DNA from: an uncultured Acidimicrobiales bacterium
GTDB taxonomy: Bacteria > Actinomycetota > Acidimicrobiia > Acidimicrobiales > SZUA-35
Direction: 5' to 3'
Assembly: GCA_937997485.1 (NCBI GenBank)
Contig: CALKTH010000022.1
Location: 179,660-243,659, forward strand
Length of the DNA stretch: 64,000 bases
Shown: positions 1 through 8,620 of the stretch, in pieces
Position numbering within the stretch: the first letter of the stretch is position 1
Layout: every line of letters begins with the position of its first letter
Notes under the pieces: generated by a model
What the model saw: the letters and a program-made list of their open reading frames with translations, nothing else
Told to the model about the DNA's origin: nothing
Databases searched by the model: none
Translations under genes and position numbers: made by a program

Positions 1-348
1 CCCGAGGCTTCGGGGCCATTGGCGTTCATTGCGGACTCTCGCTCGTTCGTCTTCGGCGCTTACATCGACAACGAACCGGTCGGCTGGGTGTGGGGTGCCC
101 ACATGTGGAGGCCAGACGGCAGAAGGATGTCGTACGTTCACGAGATCGATGTCGTCGAAGCGCATCGGCGCAAAGGGGTCGGAAGCTCGTTGGTGGAAGC
201 CGCCGTCGGGCTTGCGAGACGCAATGGCAGCCACCGTTTGTGGCTCATCACGGGTGTCGATAACGACAGCGCTCACGCCTTCTACGACGCCAACGGAGCG
301 ACCAGGCTCAGCGACGCGGGCGAGATCGGCTACACCTGGCGCCTCTGA
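1..348 (+). CDS. GNAT-family N-acetyltransferase, 5' end cut by window edge
   Basis: The frame is open from base 1, so the gene starts outside the window; the first possible internal start (TTG at 19) is probably not the real one. The visible 115 residues carry the GNAT acetyl-CoA site: a V-x-E-x-H-R-R-K-G-V-G-S-S-L segment (motif A pyrophosphate loop) and a C-terminal H-A-F-Y-D-A-N-G-A motif B. These enzymes transfer acetyl from acetyl-CoA to an amine; the substrate cannot be read from the sequence. The end resembles small aminoglycoside- or peptide-acetylating members, but that is only family resemblance. The gene is followed by 117 bases without a recognised signal. Confidence 0.8.
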   Translation, partial: PEASGPLAFIADSRSFVFGAYIDNEPVGWVWGAHMWRPDGRRMSYVHEIDVVEAHRRKGVGSSLVEAAVGLARRNGSHRLWLITGVDNDSAHAFYDANGATRLSDAGEIGYTWRL

Positions 349-465
349 GAACTGAACGCCATCGACGTCCAGGTGAACAACAGCTCGTACCGTCCGGCCT
401 GCGGGACAAGGTGGAGTTTCTGAGTTCGCACGCGCTGAACGGCGAACGAATGGCATCATGCGTCG

Positions 466-1401
466 GTGTCCGTCGCCCTGGGTCTCGTCCGCACGTTGTT
501 CAACGCCGGCAGTGACGGTGATGCCAGTGATCCCGAATGGGATCTGACCGTCGTGCTTTCGCCGTCGAGCCTCGACGGCGGCGCGCTGTCTGACGATCAA
601 CTGACCATCACCCTCCCGCGGGTCTCCCCCGCTCAAGCGAGAGCAACGTACGCGCAACTCCCGACGAACGCAGTCGTGCTCCTCGAAGTCGAGCGGAATT
701 CAGTAACCGGCGAGTGGACGCTTCGTTCGATCATCGGCACAGACCCGACGGATGACCCCCGCATTCTCGAGCTGGCGATCGCTGCGAGCCCACCGGAAGA
801 CGAGTGCGACATCGCGACTGATGCTGAGGGTCTCGAGCACGTTGTCCCCGATGTCTGGCGCCGAGCGCCTGTCGAGCTACCCGGAGTCGGCCTCGTCTCT
901 CCCGTCTACCGGGTGGACAACAAGCTTTCGCTACCAACGTTCACCGTTGTCGACCAGCTGACCGATCCTCTCGAGCAGAGCACCATTGGCAGCGAACCGA
1001 TGCAGTTCTCCATCTGGGAACCAGATGCGCATTCCGATCTGGCGGCAACCGCCATTCGGAACTTCTGTGCCGGTGGCGCATCGCTGCGAGATCGAGCCAC
1101 GCCGTACGTCTACGCCTATTACGCGGAGTTCTTCACCGAGTACGGATCGGATGGAACGATCCCCGCCGTGACGCTTCAAGCGGACGTCTGGGACTTGGTG
1201 AGCACTCGCACGCACGGGGCGCACGTACTCGTCGAAGACGGAGTCCCCTACGTGTTGGTCGAGGCGGACTGTGTGTGGGAACCCGAACACGGCTTACAAC
1301 TCGTTTTTGCCAACGGCAATGAGATCTGCAAGGTCTCCGAATACGACGGCTACCCGCTGAACGATGATCCCAGCGTGGTGTATCGGGCACGGTTCGCGTA
1401 G
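466..1401 (+). CDS. Hypothetical protein with DUF6985-like C-terminal region
   Basis: This is a 311-residue soluble protein with no signal peptide or membrane segment. The start is GTG at 466; an ATG at 458 lies in another frame and gives no plausible protein. The last 70 residues contain a conserved-looking segment with V-E-A-D-C-x-W-E-P-E-H-G-L followed by a V-F-x-N-G strand and a tyrosine-aspartate-glycine turn. I associate this with DUF6985-type proteins of bacteria, which have no known function. The N-terminal half is acidic and unrecognised. It appears monocistronic. The family call is tentative. Confidence 0.7.
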   Translation: MSVALGLVRTLFNAGSDGDASDPEWDLTVVLSPSSLDGGALSDDQLTITLPRVSPAQARATYAQLPTNAVVLLEVERNSVTGEWTLRSIIGTDPTDDPRILELAIAASPPEDECDIATDAEGLEHVVPDVWRRAPVELPGVGLVSPVYRVDNKLSLPTFTVVDQLTDPLEQSTIGSEPMQFSIWEPDAHSDLAATAIRNFCAGGASLRDRATPYVYAYYAEFFTEYGSDGTIPAVTLQADVWDLVSTRTHGAHVLVEDGVPYVLVEADCVWEPEHGLQLVFANGNEICKVSEYDGYPLNDDPSVVYRARFA

Positions 1402-1491
1402 CGCCCCGACCTTCAACTGTCGGGTGAATCGAGCCCTCGCCCGAGGCACAGGACAAGTGGTCAGCGGTCACATCTCCGCAGGTCAAGGACG

Positions 1492-2247
1492 TTGGGCGAC
1501 TTCGCCCGGGTTCAGGCTCTTGTGCATGACGAGGGAACGACCAAGAGTTGCGACGAACAGGCAGGCCTCACCGGCGCCGATGAGAACGCCCGGCCGACGC
1601 CGTTCTTGATCTGTCACCGAGTACCGCTTCGGCTTCTCGTTGCCGTCGTCCCGGTGTTGATTGCGACCGTCCTGGTCAGCTCATGGCTGGCGTGGGACGG
1701 GGATGTGCCCGGATGGGAGGCCGATGTCCTCCGCTTCATCAACGGCTGGCCCGACGCCATCGAACCGATGATGTGGGTATTGCAGCAGGTCGGCGTTATC
1801 GGAGCGCCGATCGTCGCCGGCCTCATCATCGTCTTCTTCACCCGGCGCTGGCAGCACTTCGTTCCGTTCGCTCTCGTGCTGCCCCTCAAGCTCGGCATTG
1901 AAAAGGGGCTGATCAAGCAACTCGTGCAGCGTGAGCGTCCATTCACGTCCGTGGGCGAGGAGATCAACGTCCGAGGGCCAGCCTTCGAGGGTCTGAGCTT
2001 TCCGTCAGGTCATACAACGACCGCCTTCGCACTCGGCATCCTCGTGTCGGCCTTCCTGCCGCCCCGCTGGCGCCCGGTCCCCATTGTGTGGGCTTTCATC
2101 GTGGCTGTCGCCCGCATGTACTACGGCGAGCACAACCTGCTCGACGTTGTCGCCGGCGCCGCGCTCGGCACAGGCTTCGCCTTGATTCTCTGGTACCTGT
2201 TCCTCAACCGGTTCGCCAACGAAGACTGCGTATGTGATCAGCCATGA
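1492..2247 (+). CDS. PAP2-family membrane phosphatase
   Basis: The 251-residue protein carries the three PAP2 (type 2 phosphatidic acid phosphatase) motifs in order: K-x6-R-P (K-Q-L-V-Q-R-E-R-P), P-S-G-H (F-P-S-G-H-T-T) and R-x5-H-x3-D (R-M-Y-Y-G-E-H-N-L-L-D). These supply the histidine nucleophile and phosphate-binding residues. Five to six hydrophobic segments place it in the membrane with the active site on the outer face. The likely substrate is a lipid phosphate such as phosphatidate, phosphatidylglycerophosphate or a polyprenyl diphosphate. The start is uncertain: TTG 1492 or GTG 1522 both fit. The stop overlaps the next start by four bases (ATGA), implying translational coupling with the kinase-flippase fusion. 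Confidence 0.88.
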   Translation: MGDFARVQALVHDEGTTKSCDEQAGLTGADENARPTPFLICHRVPLRLLVAVVPVLIATVLVSSWLAWDGDVPGWEADVLRFINGWPDAIEPMMWVLQQVGVIGAPIVAGLIIVFFTRRWQHFVPFALVLPLKLGIEKGLIKQLVQRERPFTSVGEEINVRGPAFEGLSFPSGHTTTAFALGILVSAFLPPRWRPVPIVWAFIVAVARMYYGEHNLLDVVAGAALGTGFALILWYLFLNRFANEDCVCDQP

Positions 2248-4619
2248 CCTCGATCACGGCTCCTCACACCCACGTGCGGTCACCCGTCGATGTGCTGCGG
2301 CTCATCGTCGCCTTGCTCATCGTGGTCATCGGCCTGGGGCTTGCGAACCTGCTCGACTCTGCATTCCTCGGCCTCTCGATCGACAGCCGTTCCTCTATGG
2401 ACTCCGTGCCCGGGTGGGTGCACGACCTGACCGGAGCGCTCCTCGGATCGTTGGTCCTCGCCGTTCTCGTCGGCTCACTCGCCTGGGCGCTCCTGACCCG
2501 GCGATACCGCCGTCTCACGTTGCTGATCGCCGCCATGAGCGGTGCTGCTGTCATCAGCATCGGTGTCGGCCACCTTCTGTTCGACGTCGTCGATGGCGAC
2601 GTCCGCGCCGCCTTCAACACGTCCATTCCGCTCTTCCGATACTCCGCCGCGGCTGGCGTCGTTCACCCGGGGGATCCGCTCCTGGCCGCCGCCGTTGCGA
2701 TGACCGCTGTCGGCAGCAGCTTCATGCGGAGAGGCACCACGCATCGCATCGCCGCTCTGCTCGGCGTTTACGTCGTCCTCACCACCCTGACGACCCAAGT
2801 GCCAGCTCTCGGCCTGGTCGCCGACGTCGGTGCTGGCCTCGCCGTTGGTTCCCTGCTGCTGTTGATCGCCGGTCGCCACGACTTGGCCCCGAGCGAGAGC
2901 GATCTTCACGACTCGCTGGCCAAGATCGGTATCGTCGTCGAGGACCTCAAGCCGCTGGACGTCGATGCGCGCGGATCGGCTCCGTGGATCGGCCACACGC
3001 CTTCGGGCGACAGTGTGTTCGTCAAGGCGCTTGGTCGTGATGAACGATCGGCAGATCTGATGTTCCGGGTCTATCGATGGTTAAAGCTCCGCCGCCCCGG
3101 CGATCACCGTCCCTTCATCAGCCTTCGCCGCTCTGTGGAGCACGAAGCGCTCGTGTCGCTGCAAGCTGCGGCGCTCGGTGTCCGGACACCGAGCATCCTC
3201 GGTGTCGCCGACGCTGGCATCGACGGCATGGCGCTCGCCTACGAGGGGTTGGACGGGGCATCCGCCGACTCGCTCGTCGATCTCGACGACGACGCGCTCG
3301 AAGCCATCTGGCAAATGGTCAGCAGGCTGCACGCTCGGCGCATCGCTCACCGGGACCTGCGCCTGGCCAACATCTTCATTGATGACGAGGGAGCACCCCT
3401 GCTGATCGACTTCGGGTTCTCCGAGCTCGCTGCTTCCGACCAGCTGCTTGGAACCGACGTAGCCGAGCTGCTGGCCTCGACCGCCGCTGTGGTGGGCACC
3501 GAACGGGCCGTGGCCGCAGCGCATCGAGCGACAGGGCTGAACGAGCTCGAACGGGCACTCCCTTGGCTCCAACCCAGTGCGCTCTCTGCCGCTACACGCG
3601 AGGCGATCCATGGCGACAAGGGCCTGAAGCCGATTCGTCGGATGTTGGTTGAGCAGTGCGGTGTGGCCGAAGAGCCACCGGTCAAGCTGCAACGGGTGGA
3701 CGCGAAGTCGCTCTTTCTCCTCACCACGGTTGCGCTCAGTGCTTGGTTCCTCATTCCTCAGCTGGCCGACATCGACGACATCTGGGCCGAGGTTTCGATG
3801 GCCTCACCGAGTTGGGGGTTCGCGGCCGTCATCTTCTCCGTCCTCACCTACGCCGGCGCGACGGTGGCGCTGTTGGGCGCCATCCCGCTGCGACTTCGAT
3901 TCGCACCGGCGCTGGCCGCCCAGCTCGCCTCGTCGTTCGCCAACCGGGTCACACCGGCGAAGGTCGGCGGCGTGGCAACGAACATCCGATACTTCCAACG
4001 CAACGGCGTGCCGACCGCCGTCTCCATCACCGCCGTAGGCCTGAACGCATTGGCGGGGCTGGTCGTACACGTGTCGCTCACACTGGCGTTCCTGCTCATG
4101 TCGAGCAACGACGACGCTTCTGGGCTCCCGGTTCCCTCCCCTGCGGTTGTCGGCATCGGAGCGGTCATCGCCCTCGGTGTCATCGCCGTATCGACGGCTC
4201 TGCCTCCCACCCGTCGTCTGCTCGTTGCTCACCTCGTGCCGCAACTCAAGGCTGGCTGGACCTCGATGCAGACGATCGGCCACAGCCCGCTCCGGCTCTC
4301 CGCCCTGTTCGGTGGCTCTGCCATCATCACGCTCGGATATCTCGGAGCCATGATCGCCAGCCTGCAGGCGTTTGGGTCAACGGCTCCCTTCCCCGCCGTC
4401 GCCCTGCTCTTCCTCACGGGTTCCGCTGTCGCCAATGCGGCCCCTACGCCGGGTGGCCTCGGCGCCGCTGAGGCCGCCCTCATCGCTGCGCTCTCGGTCG
4501 TTGAAAGCGCCACCATCGTCATCCCCGCGGTCTTCCTCTATCGCTTCGTCACCTTCTGGCTCCCGATCCTTCCCGGCTGGATCGCCCTCTCGTGGCTGCG
4601 GACGTCGGACCGGATCTGA
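2244..4619 (+). CDS. Membrane protein with kinase-like domain and LPG-synthase/flippase-like TM domain
   Basis: The 791-residue protein has three parts. About six N-terminal TM segments (residues 10-215) come first. A cytoplasmic kinase-like domain follows (about 235-425) with the catalytic loop H-R-D-L-R-L-A-N-I and a D-F-G-F metal-binding motif. A C-terminal domain of about eight TM segments (about 490-785) resembles the lysylphosphatidylglycerol synthase TM region (UPF0104/PF03706), including S-x-A-N-R-V-T-P-A-K-x-G-G and A-x-P-T-P-G-G-L-G-A-x-E. The TM domain is related to lipid flippases of the MprF type; no aminoacyl-transferase domain is present. Coupling to the PAP2 gene suggests a joint role in handling a lipid-linked substrate, which is inference. 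Confidence 0.85.
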   Translation: MTSITAPHTHVRSPVDVLRLIVALLIVVIGLGLANLLDSAFLGLSIDSRSSMDSVPGWVHDLTGALLGSLVLAVLVGSLAWALLTRRYRRLTLLIAAMSGAAVISIGVGHLLFDVVDGDVRAAFNTSIPLFRYSAAAGVVHPGDPLLAAAVAMTAVGSSFMRRGTTHRIAALLGVYVVLTTLTTQVPALGLVADVGAGLAVGSLLLLIAGRHDLAPSESDLHDSLAKIGIVVEDLKPLDVDARGSAPWIGHTPSGDSVFVKALGRDERSADLMFRVYRWLKLRRPGDHRPFISLRRSVEHEALVSLQAAALGVRTPSILGVADAGIDGMALAYEGLDGASADSLVDLDDDALEAIWQMVSRLHARRIAHRDLRLANIFIDDEGAPLLIDFGFSELAASDQLLGTDVAELLASTAAVVGTERAVAAAHRATGLNELERALPWLQPSALSAATREAIHGDKGLKPIRRMLVEQCGVAEEPPVKLQRVDAKSLFLLTTVALSAWFLIPQLADIDDIWAEVSMASPSWGFAAVIFSVLTYAGATVALLGAIPLRLRFAPALAAQLASSFANRVTPAKVGGVATNIRYFQRNGVPTAVSITAVGLNALAGLVVHVSLTLAFLLMSSNDDASGLPVPSPAVVGIGAVIALGVIAVSTALPPTRRLLVAHLVPQLKAGWTSMQTIGHSPLRLSALFGGSAIITLGYLGAMIASLQAFGSTAPFPAVALLFLTGSAVANAAPTPGGLGAAEAALIAALSVVESATIVIPAVFLYRFVTFWLPILPGWIALSWLRTSDRI

Positions 4620-4754
4620 CCCGCAGCTCATCGCCCAGACGCTGCATCGTCACAATGGCGGCAGCGAGAACACCGGCATCGAAACGCTCGCATCCGCTGG
4701 CCGTAGACATCGGTGAGAGCGAGAGCCGCGTGGGGCCCTGGTACGTTCCGAGCC

Positions 4755-5669
4755 ATGGAACGCCCCTTCCCGATCGGAACACCCGGCACGCCCTGGACGG
4801 CCGCCGAGAAACGTGAATGGTTCGACCTTCGCACCATCGAGCGGAGCTATCGCGACGAGGTGCTCGCGAAAATTGCGGACCTCGACGACTCCTTCGAGGT
4901 CAGGCAGTACGGATCGCTTCCCATTGACGCTGAGCGATATCCGCTCATGGCCGTCACGCTTCGCTCGTCCAACCCTGACGCGCCCTGGGCGCTCATCACT
5001 GGGGGCGTACACGGCTACGAGACCAGTGGTGTGCAGGGGGCCCTCGAGTTCACTCGCGCCCACGCTCCGAGCTACCGGGATCGTGTGAACTTCCTCGTCC
5101 TGCCGTGCATCAGCCCGTGGGGCTACGAGGTCATCAACCGCTGGAACCCGAACGCCATCGATCCCAACCGAGTGTTCGTCAGGGAAAGCCCCTCAGAGGA
5201 AGCGGCGGCCGTCCTTGCCTACTTGGACGAGCTGAGGCTTTCGTTTCTCGTGCACATGGATCTGCACGAGACGACCGACAGCGACGAGTCAGAGTTCCGC
5301 CCGGCTCAGGCGGCCCGTGACGGGCAGACGTACGAGCCCGGTCTCATTCCCGACGGCTTCTACACCGTTGGTGACACGCCGAACCCACAGCCCGAGTTCC
5401 AAGGAGCGATCATCGCCAGCGTCGAGCCGGTCACCCACATTGCGCCCGCCGATCAGGCCGACCAGATCATCGGATCAGATGTGACGCAACGAGGTGTCAT
5501 CAACTACCCGTTTGTCGAGCTCGGTTTGTGCGCCGGCATCACCAACGCCACCTACACCACGACGACCGAGGTCTACCCGGACAGTCCGAACGCGACTCCA
5601 GCCATCTGCATCGAAGCGCAAGTGGCTGCGGTTCGAGGCGGGCTTGATTTCGCGCTGGCGAATCAGTAG
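4755..5669 (+). CDS. M14-family metallocarboxypeptidase-like protein
   Basis: The protein has 304 residues from ATG 4755; an upstream in-frame GTG at 4713 would add a basic stretch and is less likely. It has a zinc site of M14 type: H-x-x-E in G-G-V-H-G-Y-E-T (His and Glu ligands), and a later His in H-M-D-L-H-E-T. The N-R-W-N-P-N-x-I-D-P-N-R segment matches the substrate-binding loop of M14 peptidases and succinylglutamate desuccinylase/aspartoacylase relatives. There is no signal peptide, so it is probably cytoplasmic, acting on a C-terminal or N-acyl amino acid bond. It is monocistronic and convergent with the next gene 33 bases away. Confidence 0.8.
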   Translation: MERPFPIGTPGTPWTAAEKREWFDLRTIERSYRDEVLAKIADLDDSFEVRQYGSLPIDAERYPLMAVTLRSSNPDAPWALITGGVHGYETSGVQGALEFTRAHAPSYRDRVNFLVLPCISPWGYEVINRWNPNAIDPNRVFVRESPSEEAAAVLAYLDELRLSFLVHMDLHETTDSDESEFRPAQAARDGQTYEPGLIPDGFYTVGDTPNPQPEFQGAIIASVEPVTHIAPADQADQIIGSDVTQRGVINYPFVELGLCAGITNATYTTTTEVYPDSPNATPAICIEAQVAAVRGGLDFALANQ

Positions 5670-5702
5670 CGCCGGAACGAGCCGGGCAGCGTTGGAGACT
5701 GG

Positions 5703-6590
5703 CTAGGTCTGAAGCTCGAGCACGCCGGCGACGTCCTCAACGGCGGCTGACCACGAATGCGGCGTCGCAGCGGGGCGGATGACGAACTTGGAGAAGCCCA
5801 CGTCCACGAACTGTTCGATGTGGTCCCGCAGGCCGGCCTCGCCCGCAGCAAGCACATCCTCCGCCCTGAGGTCCGGCCGTCTGGCCTCGATCGATGTGCG
5901 CACCTCGTCGGGAATCGGGCCATCGGTCCAGCTGATGTTGACGCCAAAGTGCTCGCCGTCGATATGTGTACCCGCTCGCTCCGCCTCTGCTTCGATGACC
6001 TTGCGGCTGGCCGCAGCCTCCGCTGGAGTGCAGAGTCCCGGCATCCAGCCCTCACCGATGCGAGCACAACGCCGCAGCGCAGCAGGCACTTGGCCTCCGA
6101 GCCACACCTCGAGCGGTTTCTGCTGGGGAACGACCGCCAACTGCACGTTGTCGCATCGGTGATAGTCGCCCTCGAAAGTGAGCTTCTCCCCCGCCCAGAG
6201 GCCGCGCATGATGTGCAGCGATTCTTCCAACATCTTGGTGCGAGCGCTGGCCTCGACCCGTTGCGCCGCGAGTTCCTCTGAGCGCTTCAGTCCGATCACG
6301 GCCAGCAAGAGCAGGCGGCCGCCCGAAAGCTGATCAAGTGTGGCCAGCTGCTTGGCCAGAAAGACGGGATCACGACCCGGGATGACGAGATGCGTGCCGA
6401 GCTTGAGCCGCTGGCGGCGCCCGGCCGCCGTGGACAACGCAACGATCGGATCCAGCGTGGGGGCAGCAACAACATCGGGCACCCACAACGAGTCGTAGCC
6501 CAGGTCATCAAGCGCATCGACAAGACCGAGGAATTCTGCCGGGTCACTGGCGACGCCCGCCCCCGCTGCAACTCCAATGCGTACTTTCAT
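5703..6590 (-). CDS. LLM-class (luciferase-like, F420-type) oxidoreductase
   Basis: The start at 6590 gives M-K-V-R-I-G, the usual beta-strand opening, and has a purine-rich RBS; an upstream extension to 6671 is possible but lacks family features. The 295 residues show luciferase-like barrel signatures: G-Y-D-S-L-W-V-P-D near the N-terminus, L-K-L-G-T-H-L-V-I-P-G-R-D-P for the bulge strand, L-D-x-L-S-G-G-R-L, and E-V-W-L-G-G with G-E-G-W-M-P-G. In actinobacteria such proteins mostly use coenzyme F420 rather than FMN. The substrate is unknown. The gene runs in the same direction as the SDR gene upstream. Confidence 0.88.
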   Translation of the reverse strand: MKVRIGVAAGAGVASDPAEFLGLVDALDDLGYDSLWVPDVVAAPTLDPIVALSTAAGRRQRLKLGTHLVIPGRDPVFLAKQLATLDQLSGGRLLLLAVIGLKRSEELAAQRVEASARTKMLEESLHIMRGLWAGEKLTFEGDYHRCDNVQLAVVPQQKPLEVWLGGQVPAALRRCARIGEGWMPGLCTPAEAAASRKVIEAEAERAGTHIDGEHFGVNISWTDGPIPDEVRTSIEARRPDLRAEDVLAAGEAGLRDHIEQFVDVGFSKFVIRPAATPHSWSAAVEDVAGVLELQT

Positions 6591-6693
6591 GCCACCACTC
6601 TTCCATCTCAAGCCGACGTCGAGCCGACGTCGAGCCGTTGCCGACGATTCGAGCCCAGCCGTGAGCCTCAAACCACTGGGCCAAGTCCGCTAG

Positions 6694-7467
6694 CTAGAAG
6701 ATGCTGAAGCCACCGTCGATCTTGATGACGTCGCCAGTGTGCCATCGGGACGCATCGCTCATCAGATACACGGCGATGGCACCAAAGTCGTCGGGCTGCC
6801 CCCAGCGCCGCATCGGGATCCGGGGCATGACGTTGTCGACGAACTTCTGGTAGCCCATCGCCCCTTCGGTCATCGCCGTTTCCACCCAGCCGGGAATCAC
6901 AGCGTTGGCCGTGATCTTGTACCGAGCCATCTCGACCGAGAGCCCCATCATCATGGCGACCATCGCGCCCTTGGTCGATGCGTACGCCTGCCCCTTTGGT
7001 GCTCCCTGAATGGCCGTGCCACTCGAGGTCAAGACGAGGCTCCCGCCCTCTCCCTGCGCCACCATCTGTCGGGTCGCAGCGCGCAGCGTGAAGAACACAC
7101 CGTGCAGGTTCACGTCGATGACGCTGAACCAGTCCTCATTCGAGTGCTCGTGGAACGGCTTCGTGTTCTTGCCACCCACGCCAGCGTTTGGGAAGCACGC
7201 ATCGATCCGTCCATAACGCTCAATGACCGCCGCCATCGACTCCTCCACCTGCTCCTCGGACGAAACATCGCACTGGATGACGGAGGCGGAAGGATTGATC
7301 TCCTGCAACTCAGCAATAGCCGCTGCGTTCTTGTCGGCATTGGTACCCCAGATGCTCACGTCGGCTCCTGCCGCCGCGACCGCCCGAGCGAAACCAAGGC
7401 CGATGCCGCTGTTGCCTCCCGTGATCACTGCTGTCTTGCCCGTCAGATCGAATCCGTCGTAGGTCAT
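6694..7467 (-). CDS. SDR-family oxidoreductase
   Basis: This 257-residue classical short-chain dehydrogenase starts at ATG 7467; an upstream extension to 7503 is unlikely. The NAD(P) loop is T-G-G-N-S-G-I-G (residues about 15-22), the N-A-G motif is P-N-A-G-V-G, and the catalytic Ser and Tyr-x-x-x-Lys appear in L-T-S-S-G and Y-A-S-T-K. The end D-G-G-F-S-I-F is typical of the family. It probably oxidises or reduces a secondary alcohol or ketone in the cytoplasm; the substrate is not readable. It lies 103 bases upstream of the LLM gene on the same strand. Confidence 0.9.
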   Translation of the reverse strand: MTYDGFDLTGKTAVITGGNSGIGLGFARAVAAAGADVSIWGTNADKNAAAIAELQEINPSASVIQCDVSSEEQVEESMAAVIERYGRIDACFPNAGVGGKNTKPFHEHSNEDWFSVIDVNLHGVFFTLRAATRQMVAQGEGGSLVLTSSGTAIQGAPKGQAYASTKGAMVAMMMGLSVEMARYKITANAVIPGWVETAMTEGAMGYQKFVDNVMPRIPMRRWGQPDDFGAIAVYLMSDASRWHTGDVIKIDGGFSIF

Positions 7468-7560
7468 ACCCGCAGAGTACGTACGAGCTGGCGAGCGGAC
7501 CAAGCGAACCCACTTCGATCGATCACGCTTGCGAAACTACGCTGCCGCTGTGCAACCGAA

Positions 7561-7620
7561 CGCCGTGCCCTCAAACACCGTGTCCTCAAACGCCGTGCCC
7601 TCAAACGCCGTGCCCTCGCA
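7561..7620. repeat. Four tandem 15-bp repeats
   Basis: Four head-to-tail copies of a unit reading cgccgtgccctcaaa start at 7561, 7576, 7591 and 7606. The second copy has two changes and the last differs at its final bases. They lie directly before the PhyH gene. If translation began further upstream they would encode an A-V-P-S-N repeat. Confidence 0.9.
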
Positions 7621-7624
7621 GCCC

Positions 7625-8458
7625 ATGACCATCGATCTTGCCCCTCACCACCAACAGCTCGCCGACGACGGGTACACGATCGTCGAGAACGCGATCGAGG
7701 CCGAACTCATCGACGCACTCCTCGCCGACGTGGAACGCCTCGAGGCCCAGCTCGACAGCCGACCCGCTGACAATCGTTTCGAGGGCAATCGCACCACCCG
7801 CACCTACAACTTGCTGGCCCACGGCGAAATCTGGCAGAAGGTGCCGACGCATCCCGTGGTGCTCGCATTGATCGAGGGCGTTCTGGGTGAGCAATGCCTT
7901 GTGTCCAGCTTGGCGTCGATCTCGCTCGGGCCCGGCGAAACGGCACAGGTCATTCATGCTGACGACCAGATCCAGCCGCTGGCCAAACCCCACGTCGCAA
8001 CGGTCTGCAACTCCATGTGGGCGCTCACGGACTTCACCGAAACCAACGGTGCCACTCGGGTGGTTCCCGGCAGCCACCTCTGGCAGAACCCCGACTACTT
8101 CGCTGGCGATGCGAACGTCGAGACCATCGCCGCCGAGATGACCAAGGGAAGCGTGCTGGTTTGGCACGGCAGCACGTGGCACGGCGGTGGCGCCAACGTG
8201 ACCGAAGACGAGGTCCGCATCGGCGTGGCGATGAACTACTGCGCCGGCTTCATCCGTCAGCAGGAGAACCAGCAGCTGGGAATCCCGCCCGAGGTCATGG
8301 CCACCTTCAGTCGCGAACTTCGCCAGCTCTGCGGCCTCGGCATGTATCGAGGGCTCACGGGGAACATCGAGAAGAAGAGCCCGGCGGAGTTGCTCTACGG
8401 CGACCCCGCCGAGGTGCAGCTCTGGGATGCGGAACCGATCGAGCCGGGGACTCCTTAG
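7625..8458 (+). CDS. Phytanoyl-CoA dioxygenase (PhyH)-family protein
   Basis: The 277-residue protein belongs to the Fe(II)/2-oxoglutarate dioxygenases. The iron ligands are visible as H-x-D in V-I-H-A-D-D-Q and a distal His in S-T-W-H-G-G-G, followed by R-I-G-V-A-M-N for 2-oxoglutarate binding. N-G-A-T-R-V-V-P-G-S-H-L is the typical PhyH segment. It should hydroxylate an organic substrate, not necessarily a CoA ester. ATG 7625 is chosen because the upstream in-frame extension consists only of a low-complexity tandem repeat. It could share a promoter region with the thiolase 162 bases downstream. Confidence 0.88.
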   Translation: MTIDLAPHHQQLADDGYTIVENAIEAELIDALLADVERLEAQLDSRPADNRFEGNRTTRTYNLLAHGEIWQKVPTHPVVLALIEGVLGEQCLVSSLASISLGPGETAQVIHADDQIQPLAKPHVATVCNSMWALTDFTETNGATRVVPGSHLWQNPDYFAGDANVETIAAEMTKGSVLVWHGSTWHGGGANVTEDEVRIGVAMNYCAGFIRQQENQQLGIPPEVMATFSRELRQLCGLGMYRGLTGNIEKKSPAELLYGDPAEVQLWDAEPIEPGTP

Positions 8459-8620
8459 CCCCAACCGGGCCGAAAGCGGGCGAAGGCGGCCGACCGCAGT
8501 CGAAGGCAGACGGTGGCTGCGCTCGTCAAATTGGTCGCTCGGGCCAGGTTCACTAGCTTGGTCAGATTGACCCGGCCCCCGGCGACGGGGATCACCCACA
8601 TTCATTGACAGGAGCGCTCC

